Assembly (NCBI GenBank): GCA_029261715.1
Contig: JAJDAT010000004.1
Span: 1 to 64,000 of the forward strand
DNA length: 64,000 bases
Direction of reading: 5' to 3'
DNA from: Nitrospinia bacterium
GTDB taxonomy: Bacteria; Nitrospinota; Nitrospinia; Nitrospinales; JAJDAT01
Under the pieces are notes generated by a model. It worked only from the letters and a program-made list of their open reading frames with translations. It was not told the origin of the DNA and searched no databases. Positions 55,969 to 64,000 of the stretch are shown here, piece by piece. The stretch's first letter is position 1. The number at the start of each line of letters is the position of its first letter. Made by a program: the position numbers and the translations under genes.

Positions 55969-57315
55969 ATGGAAGCCACCTTCGTTAAAGATGATAAAAC
56001 CGACCGGATGGATTTCCGGACTTATTCTATTTCTTGGAACTTAACTAAACGATGTAATTTAAATTGCGATCACTGCTATCTTGACGCTGATTTTCGCGGC
56101 GGAGCTAGGACAGACGAACTTGGAACTGAAGAGTGCTTTCGAGTAATCGATCAAATTGCTGAAGTTAATCCAAATGCATTTTTGATTTTGACAGGCGGCG
56201 AACCATTACTGCGCCCAGACATATACGAAATTGTCCGTTATGCCGCAGATAAAAAGTTCATGGTTGTTTTAGGAACCAATGGCACCATGATAAACCATAC
56301 AGTCGCTAAGAAAATTAAAGAGGCTGGAGCTCATGGCGTAGGTATTAGCATCGATTCAATGGATGCTATAAAACACAACAAGTTCCGAGGCGTGGACCAA
56401 GCTTGGGAAAACTCCACTAAAGCTTTCGAAATTTTAAATGAGGTGGGCGTCGACTTTTTAATTCAAATGTCTGTTTCCGAAATGAATTATAAAGAAATTC
56501 CCGATGTGGTCGCTTACGCAGAAAGTATTGGCGCTATTGCGTTTAATTTATATTTTCTAGTTTGCACCGGTCGCGGTCAAGGAAACACAGATATTTCAAA
56601 CGCAGCTTACGAAGACGCTCTTAAAACTTTATACAAGTTGCAAATGGATTATAAGGGGCGATTGATGATCAACTCTAAGTGCGCTCCTCAATATAAAAGA
56701 GTTGTCTACGAAAATGATCCAGAATCAGTCTATCAAAGGACTTATTCTGGAGGATGCCCTGCTGGAACTCATTATGGAAGAATATCCCCAGAGGGAGATT
56801 TAACGCCTTGTCCTTTTATTGCAGAATCGGTCGGTAATTTAAAAGATTCTTCCTTTAAGGATCTTTGGGAAAACGCTCCGTTGATGAACCAACTTCGCGA
56901 TAGAAAAAAACTCGAAGGAAAATGTGGCGCTTGCGAGTTTTCCTCTATGTGTTCAGGTTGTCGTGCGCGCGCCTTTGCCGAAACAGGAAACTATATGGCA
57001 GAGGATAATTCATGCGATTACGAGCCTGGCAAATATGGCGGTAAAGAAATTACGCTAAAAATTGAAGACACTTTAGGACTAGAAGTCGAATATAAAGCTC
57101 AATGGACTGAAGAAGCTGCGGAACGCTTGCAAAAGATTCCTTCATTCGCAAGAGGTATGGTAATCAAAAGCGTAGAACGATATGCCGAGGAAAGTGGCTA
57201 TAAAGTCATCAACGCTGAAGTCGTAAAAAAATCGCGTGAAGAGATGATCGAAAAACGAGGAGCAATGTTCCCATTTTTAAAGAAATTTATCGACCGGGAA
57301 AACGCCGAATCATAA
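55969..57315 (+). CDS. Radical SAM/SPASM protein with C-terminal PCP-reductase domain
   Basis: 448 residues. The radical SAM cluster is C29-x3-C33-x2-C36 (KRCNLNCDHCYLDA) with ILTGGEPLLR; a SPASM region follows with CPAGTHYG, LTPCPF and C-x2-C-x5-C-x2-C (KCGACEFSSMCSGC). Residues ~380-434 (WTEEAAERLQKIPSFARGMV ... GYKVINAEVV) match the PCP-reductase domain found at the C-terminus of the BchB subunit of dark protochlorophyllide reductase. The fusion suggests a tetrapyrrole substrate, for example a haem d1- or Ahb-like step, but this is inference. The ATG at 55969 is preferred to the TTG at 55960. Confidence 0.88.
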   Translation: MEATFVKDDKTDRMDFRTYSISWNLTKRCNLNCDHCYLDADFRGGARTDELGTEECFRVIDQIAEVNPNAFLILTGGEPLLRPDIYEIVRYAADKKFMVVLGTNGTMINHTVAKKIKEAGAHGVGISIDSMDAIKHNKFRGVDQAWENSTKAFEILNEVGVDFLIQMSVSEMNYKEIPDVVAYAESIGAIAFNLYFLVCTGRGQGNTDISNAAYEDALKTLYKLQMDYKGRLMINSKCAPQYKRVVYENDPESVYQRTYSGGCPAGTHYGRISPEGDLTPCPFIAESVGNLKDSSFKDLWENAPLMNQLRDRKKLEGKCGACEFSSMCSGCRARAFAETGNYMAEDNSCDYEPGKYGGKEITLKIEDTLGLEVEYKAQWTEEAAERLQKIPSFARGMVIKSVERYAEESGYKVINAEVVKKSREEMIEKRGAMFPFLKKFIDRENAES

Positions 57316-57439
57316 TCTTACGGGGACAAATAAATAGCTAACATTAAGTGCCGCAAATACTTCTGTTTAAAGCCTTGTTTCTGAATGATGTGTCTAGGCC
57401 AACATAGTTTAATTTGAGGTGAAGTTAATGACAGCTCCC

Positions 57440-57793
57440 CTATTTTTTATATAGATTGCCGACTCGAAAAGAAGAGTTGTTTATATTCTGAGTAGGTTTT
57501 GCTAATTCTTCCGCCACTTCGTTTCGGTAATCTCTAACCTTGCTAAATAATGGGTGTTTTATATCCAGCTTCAAATTGGTTAACGCTGCAGATACTTTTT
57601 CTCCGTTTTCCAAAGCAATATTACAAACGATTTCTCCTGACTCATTAGAACGGAAAGCGTCCGTCACCTGTAAAGACGTCTTTTTATCTACTCTCGCTCC
57701 CATTTCACGCATTAATTCTATTACAGGCCCTTTTCCATAAACTCGAACTGGAAGGTGCTTTTTAAATTCAATAAGTAATTTTTGAGCGCTCAC
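57440..57793 (-). CDS. Hypothetical protein, 117 residues
   Basis: No family recognised. GTG start at 57793 with a strong AAGGAG ribosome site. The protein is mixed alpha/beta with no signal or membrane segment; its N-terminal half contains LPVRVYGKGPVIELMREMGA, and a later segment reads ALENGEKVSAALTNLKLDI. It is divergent from the T2SS operon 187 bp away and convergent with the radical SAM/PCP-reductase gene. Confidence 0.7.
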   Translation of the reverse strand: MSAQKLLIEFKKHLPVRVYGKGPVIELMREMGARVDKKTSLQVTDAFRSNESGEIVCNIALENGEKVSAALTNLKLDIKHPLFSKVRDYRNEVAEELAKPTQNINNSSFRVGNLYKK

Positions 57794-57919
57794 GGATATC
57801 TCCTTTTCTTATAAATAATCTAATTTCAATCTACGCTCGCAGAATTCAATCATTTTTATTTTAAAAAATAAAACCTAAGTTTTTTTACTCATTCAACTTT
57901 TACGCCGGATCAATGAAAC

Positions 57920-57948
57920 TTGACAAAGCCCAATAAATTCATTAGTTT
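57920..57948 (+). promoter_or_regulatory. Candidate promoter for the T2SS operon
   Basis: A perfect TTGACA (57920-57925) is followed after 17 bp by TAGTTT, a weak -10. It lies 32 bp upstream of the GTG start of gspC. Confidence 0.4.
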
Positions 57949-57980
57949 ATAAGGATTATTGACGGTAAACTCGCCATCTC

Positions 57981-58817
57981 GTGGACAAAAAACTCTCGGT
58001 CCTCAATTTTATTTTAATCGTTGCAGTAAGCGGCCTGTTGCTCTGGAATGCTAATATTTGGCTCAATCCCAAATATCCAGCTCAAGTAGATGGCAGTACC
58101 TTAGATACAACGCCTAAAAGTTTGCAAAATTATGACTTAAAACGCAAGACTTATCCTGCGTCTATAGTTTCAAGCATAAATTCAGGTAATTTATTTCGCA
58201 AAGAACGACAGGAATATGTAAAAGCTCCGGAACCCGTTCAAGTTGTATCTACATCATCATCTCAAAAACCTCAAGTTCCTCCGCCAGAATTTAACGTTAA
58301 AGGTATTATGATGCTAGCTTCTAGTAAAATAGCCGTATTAGAAGGCAAATATTATATCTCTTCGGGACAAACCAACATCACGCTGAAACCTATCAAAAAA
58401 AAGGGATATAGACTAGGGGATTATATTGGCGATTATCAAGTAAGAAATATCAATAAAACTTCAGTAACGCTTTCTGACGATTCCGGCAATAGCGTTACTA
58501 AAAAATTACATCAAAAATCAACAACTCCCATTGAAAGAAATAGTAGCGGATTACAATATAAACCGCCTAAAGGCGCAAAAAAACAGATAGCGAATACGGA
58601 TAAAAATCCTCAGCCTGTTGTGCCGCCAAGACCGGTCGCACGATCACAATCTAAGAAATCAACTCCGCCACAGGCTAAAAGCTCTAAACCGGCCTTAGTG
58701 CCTCATATTTCTGGGCGCCCCCAATATGCTAAACCGCGAAGAGGAGCAAATATTTCGGGAGCAAATATTTCAGGCAACAGAACTCGAACTAACCGCCCTC
58801 GCATTTCGGGGAGATAA
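57981..58817 (+). CDS. gspC: T2SS inner-membrane protein GspC-like, with Lys/Pro/Arg-rich tail
   Basis: 278 residues. One N-terminal membrane helix (residues ~8-27), a periplasmic linker, then the HR domain (FNVKGIMMLASSKIAVLEG, YRLGDYIGDYQVRNINKTSVTL) that contacts GspD. Instead of a PDZ domain, residues ~170-278 are low-complexity Lys/Pro/Arg-rich and end in four ISG repeats (HISGR, NISGA, NISGN, RISGR). The start is GTG. In the usual operon gspD follows gspC, but here gspE begins 3 bp after the stop. Confidence 0.85.
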   Translation: MDKKLSVLNFILIVAVSGLLLWNANIWLNPKYPAQVDGSTLDTTPKSLQNYDLKRKTYPASIVSSINSGNLFRKERQEYVKAPEPVQVVSTSSSQKPQVPPPEFNVKGIMMLASSKIAVLEGKYYISSGQTNITLKPIKKKGYRLGDYIGDYQVRNINKTSVTLSDDSGNSVTKKLHQKSTTPIERNSSGLQYKPPKGAKKQIANTDKNPQPVVPPRPVARSQSKKSTPPQAKSSKPALVPHISGRPQYAKPRRGANISGANISGNRTRTNRPRISGR

Positions 58818-58820
58818 AGT

Positions 58821-60527
58821 ATGTTAAAAAAAATTGATCCTGTAGAAAAAATTCTTATTTCCAGGAATAAAATTTCAGAGAAAGATCTGGAAGAAATAAA
58901 AACTAATAGCTTTCAAAATGGGAATTTTTTAGGAAAAACTCTCGTTGAACATGGTTATATACATTCCGAAGTATTGCTAAAAACTTTAAGCGAAGAATTA
59001 GGGATCCCTTACGTTACCTCTAAGGATTTTTCGCAAGAAGAATTACCACTACCAGACTTTCCAGTATCAACCGCTTTTTTGAGAGAAAAACTAATATTCC
59101 CGTTGAGAGTTGACTCCGAAAATTTGACTATAGCCGTATTCAATCCTTTTGATCTAAATACCATTGAAGACTTAAAAATTTCTCTCCAAAAAACCATAAA
59201 AACCGTCTTATGTAGCGAAGAGGAAATCTTAGAATCTATTGAATCATTTTACGGCGAGGGCAACTCAGCTCTCGGAAGAATTGTAGGGGATATAGATGAT
59301 GACGATATTGGCGATGTCGAATTAGATTCCGAAAGCGCCGACCATATTCGAGATATGGCTTCGGAAGCTCCGGTTATTAAACTGGTTAACCACATTATTA
59401 GCCAGGCCATCGAAAGAGGCGCGAGTGATATACATCTAGAACCTTTCGAAAAAGACCTTGTTCTACGTTATCGCATTGACGGCGTTTTACACGACTTTGA
59501 ATCGCCTCCAAAGCGATTTCACGCCGCTATTTCATCCAGAATTAAAATCATGGCTCATCTCGATATTTCGGAGCGCAGGCTTCCTCAAGACGGAAGAATT
59601 AAATTAAAAGCCCAAGGTAAAGATATCGACCTCCGCGTGTCCACCCTTCCCACCCTTTATGGCGAAAGCGTCGTAATGAGAATTCTAGATAAAGGAGACG
59701 AAGGAGTTTTTAGCCTTGAAGGGTTAGGTTTTCCTGAAGAGGAATTGCGTAAATTTCAAGAAATCATTAAAAAACCTTACGGGAAATTTTTAGTTACGGG
59801 TCCGACAGGTAGCGGTAAAACAACCACTCTTTATGGCGCCCTACAAACAATTAATACACAAGACCGAAAAATAATTACCGTTGAAGATCCAGTAGAGTAT
59901 CAATTAAAAGGAGTCAATCAAATCCACGTTAAAGCTTCTATCGGACTCACTTTTGCTCATGGCTTACGCTCTATTGTTCGACAAGATCCAGACGTCATAA
60001 TGATAGGTGAAATTCGAGATTCAGAAACAGCGGATATCGCTATACAAGCGGCTCTAACTGGACATATGGTATTCAGCACCGTTCATACTAATGACGCGGC
60101 TGGCGCTATCACTCGTTTGGTGGATATGGGAGTGGAAAGTTTTTTAATTTCTTCTGCCCTTATCGGCGTTCTTGCTCAACGACTGGTTCGCGTGATTTGC
60201 GAGAACTGCAAAGAAAAAATCCCCATAAAACCTTCCTTCATAAAAGAGATGGGCAATTATGCAGATCAGGGATATACTTTTGAAGGGAAAGGATGCGACC
60301 AATGCACCAATACAGGCTATAGAGGTAGAAAAGGGCTTTACGAGTTGATGATTATCGACAATGATATTCGAAAACTGATCGTGGAAAACGCATCCGCGCA
60401 TCTTATTAGAGACTCGGCTCAAAGCAAAGGCATGAAAATTCTTCGGGAAGACGGTTGGGAAAAAGTATTAAGTGGAGTCACTACTCCTGAAGAAGTTTTA
60501 CGAGTTACCCTGGATAACGAATTATAA
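58821..60527 (+). CDS. gspE: T2SS ATPase GspE
   Basis: 568 residues. An N-terminal MshEN-type domain (residues ~1-150) is followed by the secretion ATPase: Walker A GPTGSGKTTTLYGAL near residue 330, Asp box with EIRDSETADIAIQAALTGH, His box STVHTNDA, and a C-terminal zinc tetra-Cys module (CENC and CDQC) as in GspE/PilB. It powers pseudopilus assembly from the cytoplasmic face. Assignment to T2SS over type IV pili rests on the gspC and GspG-H-I-J neighbours. Confidence 0.93.
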   Translation: MLKKIDPVEKILISRNKISEKDLEEIKTNSFQNGNFLGKTLVEHGYIHSEVLLKTLSEELGIPYVTSKDFSQEELPLPDFPVSTAFLREKLIFPLRVDSENLTIAVFNPFDLNTIEDLKISLQKTIKTVLCSEEEILESIESFYGEGNSALGRIVGDIDDDDIGDVELDSESADHIRDMASEAPVIKLVNHIISQAIERGASDIHLEPFEKDLVLRYRIDGVLHDFESPPKRFHAAISSRIKIMAHLDISERRLPQDGRIKLKAQGKDIDLRVSTLPTLYGESVVMRILDKGDEGVFSLEGLGFPEEELRKFQEIIKKPYGKFLVTGPTGSGKTTTLYGALQTINTQDRKIITVEDPVEYQLKGVNQIHVKASIGLTFAHGLRSIVRQDPDVIMIGEIRDSETADIAIQAALTGHMVFSTVHTNDAAGAITRLVDMGVESFLISSALIGVLAQRLVRVICENCKEKIPIKPSFIKEMGNYADQGYTFEGKGCDQCTNTGYRGRKGLYELMIIDNDIRKLIVENASAHLIRDSAQSKGMKILREDGWEKVLSGVTTPEEVLRVTLDNEL

Positions 60528-60562
60528 AATACGTAAATGAACCGCTCTTTTGATTAATTATT

Positions 60563-61786
60563 ATGACCTTATATTTTTATCAAGCGACGGATAAAGCCGG
60601 CAAGTATGTTGAAGGAAGCGTAGACGCTTCCGATCCCAAGTTGGCAGTTCGAAAAATACGAGGGTTGAATTATCTTCCGATTAAAGTTTCGGAGAAAAAA
60701 ACCAGCGGCTCCATTGGCCTTAACTTAAAAATTCCGGGTTTTGATTTTTCACCGAAAGTTTCCTCTAAAGCTCTCTTAGCTGCAACACAACAATTAGCGA
60801 CGCTGGTGTCATCGGGTTTAACGTTAGACAAAAGTTTGGCCATATCCATAAAAATCTCTGAAGGCGACGCGATAAAGAATACGCTCACAGATATTAGAAA
60901 CAAAGTGCAAGGAGGCTCTACTCTTGCCGACGCTCTTGCTCAACATCCTGCAGTTTTTTCAAAGTTGTATATCAATATGGTACGCGCAGGCGAAGCTGGC
61001 GGCGTTCTAGGCGCAATTTTGCTTAGATTGTCCGATTTTTTAGAGAAAAATCAAGAATTTAAAAATACTGTTCGGTCGGCTTCTATATATCCTTTTTTCT
61101 TGATGTTGGTAGGACTTGGCGCGGTCATCGTTATTTTCACAGTTGTTTTGCCTAAATTTGCGGATATTTTCGAAGAATTGGGCCAATTGCCTTTACCCAC
61201 ACTCATTTTATTGGGAATAAGCGATTTCCTTCAATCCTTCTGGTGGGCCATAATATTCGGCATAGTAGGATTGGTCATAGCATTTAACTTGTATTTAAAA
61301 AACGAAGAAGGAAAACTAAAATGGGACACAATGATTTTAAAACTTCCTCTCGTTGGCTCCCTAATCAGAAAAATTGAAACAGCTCGCTTTAGCTTAACAT
61401 TATCGACTCTGCTCAATAGTGGAGTCCCTATTTTAAACGCATTGCTCATTGTTCGAGCCATATTGGAAAATAGCGTAATGGCAAAATCTTTGGAAAATTT
61501 ACACAAAGGTTTAAAAGGAGGTAAAGGAATCTCCAATCCCCTCCAAAAAGCTGGAATTTTTCCGCCAATGGCTATTCATATGATCACAGTGGGAGAAGAA
61601 ACTGGAAGCTTAGACCAGATGCTGGAAAAGGTTTCGCAAACTTATGAAAAAGAAGTTGAACTTGCCGTCAAAGGCCTTATTTCACTGATCGAACCATTAA
61701 TGATACTGATAATGGCAATGGTTATTGGTTTTATTGTAATTGCCATATTAATGGCCGTATTTAGCATTAACGATATTCCTCTTTAA
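60563..61786 (+). CDS. gspF: T2SS inner-membrane platform protein GspF
   Basis: 407 residues with three membrane helices in the usual places (residues ~170-195, ~220-240, ~375-400) and two T2SF domains. Conserved segments include LATLVSSGLTLDKSLA, MVRAGEAGGVLGAILLRLSDFLEK and VGEETGSLDQMLEKVSQTYE. It anchors GspE and couples ATP hydrolysis to pseudopilus growth. It starts 35 bp after gspE in the same operon. Confidence 0.93.
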   Translation: MTLYFYQATDKAGKYVEGSVDASDPKLAVRKIRGLNYLPIKVSEKKTSGSIGLNLKIPGFDFSPKVSSKALLAATQQLATLVSSGLTLDKSLAISIKISEGDAIKNTLTDIRNKVQGGSTLADALAQHPAVFSKLYINMVRAGEAGGVLGAILLRLSDFLEKNQEFKNTVRSASIYPFFLMLVGLGAVIVIFTVVLPKFADIFEELGQLPLPTLILLGISDFLQSFWWAIIFGIVGLVIAFNLYLKNEEGKLKWDTMILKLPLVGSLIRKIETARFSLTLSTLLNSGVPILNALLIVRAILENSVMAKSLENLHKGLKGGKGISNPLQKAGIFPPMAIHMITVGEETGSLDQMLEKVSQTYEKEVELAVKGLISLIEPLMILIMAMVIGFIVIAILMAVFSINDIPL

Positions 61787-61805
61787 GCTTTTTTCTGGAA
61801 ACATT

Positions 61806-62225
61806 ATGAAACCCTCAAATTATTTAGCGGCATTTTCAAAATTAGGAAACAAGGGATTTTCTCTTATTGAGCTACTTGTAGTCATGCTCATTATTGGCCT
61901 GTTAGCTTCTTTAGTAGGTCCTAAAATTTTTGGTCAAGTCGACAAAGCCCGTCAAAAAGACGCACAAGCCCAAATTGAATTATTAGGGCAAGCGTTAGAT
62001 CTTTATCGATTAGAAAACCACAAATATCCAACAACGTCCGAGGGTTTGGAAGCCATAAAACCTTACCTCAAGAAAAAAGTTCCTAAAGACCCTTTTAGTA
62101 ACGAATATGTCTACCGTTCTCCCGGTGAACATGGCGAATATGATCTACTTTCTTTAGGGGCCGATAATGCGGAAGGCGGAGAAGGCTATAACCAAGATAT
62201 CACTAGCTGGAAAACATTGGAATAG
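61806..62225 (+). CDS. gspG: T2SS major pseudopilin GspG
   Basis: 139 residues. A 17-residue leader ends in G before FSLIELLVVMLIIG; Gly(-1), Phe(+1) and Glu(+5) are all present for prepilin peptidase. The C-terminal region LSLGADNAEGGEGYNQDITSW contains the GspG calcium-binding loop. It forms the main fibre of the pseudopilus. The 3' end overlaps the assumed start of gspH by 59 bp. Confidence 0.95.
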   Translation: MKPSNYLAAFSKLGNKGFSLIELLVVMLIIGLLASLVGPKIFGQVDKARQKDAQAQIELLGQALDLYRLENHKYPTTSEGLEAIKPYLKKKVPKDPFSNEYVYRSPGEHGEYDLLSLGADNAEGGEGYNQDITSWKTLE

Positions 62226-62715
62226 TCAGTCTAGAGTTTGGAAAAATCGTGACGGTTTTTCGCTATTCGAACTGATTTTAGTCCTTTTATTGATTGCGTT
62301 AATAACGGGATTAACAACCCCATTTCTATTTAAAACTCTTGATCGAATTAAGAGCCAAACTTCGGCTCGGAGTATAGCTACCGTACTACGTTACGCAAGA
62401 TCAAAATCTATTTCGGAAAAAATTCCGTACACGTTTAACGCGAATATCGATACTAATCAATATTGGATCAATAACGTAGAAACAGAGAAATCCTCCGAAG
62501 TGAAGGAATTAGATTCTCGACTGAAAATCATTCAATTTGTCGATTCCGATGAAGAAGTAAATACTGGGCCTTTTTATATCGTTTTTTATCCACAGGGTAA
62601 TTCAAGCGGCGGCGAGATCTTAATTGAGACCACTAAGGAGGAAGAAAAAACTCGATACACGATTACCTTGGACCCTGTTACAGGAAAACCCGATGTCGAA
62701 ATCGAAAAACCATAA
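62167..62715 (+). CDS. gspH: T2SS minor pseudopilin GspH-like
   Basis: 182 residues. The prepilin signal is NRDG before FSLFELILVLLLIALITGL with Glu at +5. The leader is unusually long (30 residues) if the only available ATG (62167) is used, and the start lies inside gspG. The remaining domain (ARSIATVLRYARSKSIS, then beta-rich) is the GspH fold. It caps the pseudopilus with GspI and GspJ. A non-ATG start nearer to the helix is possible. Confidence 0.82.
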   Translation: MRKAEKAITKISLAGKHWNSQSRVWKNRDGFSLFELILVLLLIALITGLTTPFLFKTLDRIKSQTSARSIATVLRYARSKSISEKIPYTFNANIDTNQYWINNVETEKSSEVKELDSRLKIIQFVDSDEEVNTGPFYIVFYPQGNSSGGEILIETTKEEEKTRYTITLDPVTGKPDVEIEKP

Positions 62716-63310
62716 AGATGAAGGCTTCTCACTTTTGGAGGTCATCGTAGCGCTATCTATTATGGCCGTGGGATTTGCTACCGTTATGCAATTATTTTCT
62801 GGGAGTATTAAATCTATTGATCTATCGGATGAATACTTAAAAGCAGTCGCATTAGCTAATCATAAAATGGACGAGTTGGAATTAGATGACTTCTTAACCG
62901 AAGAACTTACCGGAGAATTCGAAAGCGAACCTAATTACTCCTGGACACTAGATTTAGAACCATATGGCGACACTCTTAACGACGACGAAGAAAATATTCA
63001 ATTAGCTAAAGTAACGTTAAATGTCCTCTGGAACAGCAGAGGGAGAGAACGAAACATCGAAATAGTGACAGTCAGAACGGATGGTTTTTCGTACACACCT
63101 TTAGACTCCTTAATTGGAGCAAACGCATCTCAAGACAATTTATTAAAACAACAACTGGGTAACTTAATAGCCGCTCCACCTCCTCCTAGTAACGATTCAG
63201 CTCCACCAGCCGCCGTAGAAAAAACGGTAAACTTTTGCGGGAAAGAAACTACTTTCATAAATGTGAGTGGACTGGGAAGCGGAATTTCTAACAATTTTTC
63301 CGGCAACTAA
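62693..63310 (+). CDS. gspI: T2SS minor pseudopilin GspI-like
   Basis: 205 residues. I choose the ATG at 62693 (MSKSKNHKDEG before FSLLEVIVALSIMAVG), which gives a normal 11-residue leader with Glu at +5, over the frame's first ATG at 62624. It overlaps gspH by 23 bp. The domain ends in a Pro-rich stretch and a C-terminal segment with one Cys (NFCGKETTF) that is longer than usual for GspI. It heads the tip complex. Confidence 0.85.
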   Translation: MSKSKNHKDEGFSLLEVIVALSIMAVGFATVMQLFSGSIKSIDLSDEYLKAVALANHKMDELELDDFLTEELTGEFESEPNYSWTLDLEPYGDTLNDDEENIQLAKVTLNVLWNSRGRERNIEIVTVRTDGFSYTPLDSLIGANASQDNLLKQQLGNLIAAPPPPSNDSAPPAAVEKTVNFCGKETTFINVSGLGSGISNNFSGN

Positions 63311-63314
63311 TCTT

Positions 63315-64000
63315 ATGAAACGAGTTGACAACCAATCCGGATTCACATTATTGGAACTCATTGTATCCCTCGCTATTATCGCCCTAATAGCAGGTTTATC
63401 AATGGGAGGCGTTCGATTAGGCATTGCGGCAAGAGAGGCGGGAGAAGAACGAGCGGATATTTACCAAAGACTTCGGTTTATTGGCGAACAAATCTCTCAA
63501 AAAATTAAATCCACACACCCATTATTTATTAAGGCTCCGGATGATTCAGACGATATATTCGAAGAGGACAAAAATTTAGAAACGAATCAGAATCCACAAC
63601 AAAAGCAGAGCGGCGGAAAGGTTATCGCCTTTGAAGGCAGGAGCGACTCTATTCGTTTGGTAACCTTTACACATGGGCTTTCTAACTTTAAAAACACTCC
63701 CTGGATTCACGAAGTATCAATTTACCAGGGGCAAAACCCTCTCACGGAAGAAACTGGCATAGTAATGATGGAGAGAGACCTTTTTGCAGAAGACGTTTTT
63801 TCCGAAATAGACCCAAGCTCAGACGCAATCACTTACATCACGTTAGCAAAGGATGTTGCGTTTCTAAAGTTTCGTTACTACAAAATGGAAAAATATACAC
63901 CAGAAGAATTAGAGCAACGTGAAGACAAATCTAAAGAATATTATGGCGAATGGGTCGATGAAGTTGTCCCCGACGCCTCTGAAGATTTAATCGAAGGTTT
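63315..64000 (+). CDS. gspJ: T2SS minor pseudopilin GspJ-like, truncated by the window edge
   Basis: The frame is open to the right edge (228 codons plus two bases). The nine-residue leader MKRVDNQSG precedes FTLLELIVSLAIIALIAG with Glu at +5. Segments such as GKVIAFEGRSDSIRLVTFT and LAKDVAFLKFRYY match the GspJ fold. It starts 4 bp after gspI. gspK and other T2SS genes presumably follow outside the window. Confidence 0.85.
   Translation, partial: MKRVDNQSGFTLLELIVSLAIIALIAGLSMGGVRLGIAAREAGEERADIYQRLRFIGEQISQKIKSTHPLFIKAPDDSDDIFEEDKNLETNQNPQQKQSGGKVIAFEGRSDSIRLVTFTHGLSNFKNTPWIHEVSIYQGQNPLTEETGIVMMERDLFAEDVFSEIDPSSDAITYITLAKDVAFLKFRYYKMEKYTPEELEQREDKSKEYYGEWVDEVVPDASEDLIEG

Noticed and set aside
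62624-62692. Upstream ATG of the gspI frame
   Set aside because: It would give a 34-residue highly basic leader; the ATG at 62693 gives a normal prepilin leader.
1-64000. tRNA, rRNA, riboswitch, CRISPR array, insertion sequence, toxin-antitoxin or defence system
   Set aside because: Intergenic regions were read on both strands and no such signature was found; no transposase, integrase or Cas-like protein is encoded.

Overview
The window is AT-rich and densely coded, and comes from a Gram-negative-type bacterium: it encodes an outer-membrane polysaccharide exporter, a beta-barrel protein, a two-partner-secretion-type adhesin and a type II secretion system (T2SS). The combination of a giant six-domain multicopper oxidase, an assimilatory APS reductase and a radical SAM protein fused to a PCP-reductase domain would fit Nitrospinota or a related marine lineage. 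That placement is an inference; no rRNA or other marker gene is present. I found no tRNA, rRNA, CRISPR array, insertion sequence or prophage.

Layout. (1) 1-5871, minus: N-terminal 1957 codons of a large haemagglutinin-type adhesin that runs off the left edge and carries a 909-bp near-identical tandem repeat. (2) 6300-7142, plus: a lone methyltransferase. (3) 30181 down to 7203, minus: one long exopolysaccharide locus of the Wzx/Wzy type. In transcription order it holds an outer-membrane barrel, a Wzc-like chain-length/tyrosine-kinase protein, a CapD-like dehydratase, a rhamnose-4-epimerase-like SDR, HddC and HddA heptose-activating enzymes, glycosyltransferases, the flippase, a polymerase candidate, a phosphoglycosyl transferase, an aldo/keto reductase, a split transketolase, a DUF218 protein and the Wza-like exporter. 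(4) 38937 down to 30429, minus: an HtrA-type protease, a 1650-residue multicopper oxidase, a small secreted cupredoxin-like protein and an FkbM methyltransferase. (5) 39429-50825: cysH, then an acyl-modification island with two MBOAT plus SGNH-hydrolase pairs, one on each strand. The plus-strand pair follows a free-standing acyl carrier protein and an FkbH-type HAD protein, and a MaoC-SDR fusion lies upstream. (6) 50955-57793: a radical SAM/DUF547/MauE-like operon, a 58-residue basic protein with a good promoter, a zinc-ribbon HEAGH membrane protein, a monohaem cytochrome, a radical SAM/SPASM protein with a C-terminal PCP-reductase domain, and a small unknown. (7) 57981 to the right edge, plus: T2SS genes gspC, E, F, G, H, I, J, with no gspD between C and E.

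How they fit together. Most of the window serves the cell surface: building, exporting and probably acylating a polysaccharide, and displaying a large adhesin. Transketolase could supply sedoheptulose 7-phosphate for the HddA/HddC heptose branch, although the isomerase and phosphatase steps are not encoded here. FkbH, the ACP, MBOAT and SGNH proteins together look like a route that loads a small acyl group (glyceryl is the FkbH precedent) on a carrier and passes it across the membrane to a glycan. The multicopper oxidase is the most unusual single protein: three tandem two-domain units retain one set of copper motifs, in an order permuted relative to ordinary laccases.

Dispersed non-coding structure was also seen: two copies of a ~108-bp element with terminal inverted repeats, two copies of a diverged ~160-bp intergenic repeat, three convincing terminators, and a perfect 12-bp-stem palindrome over one stop codon.
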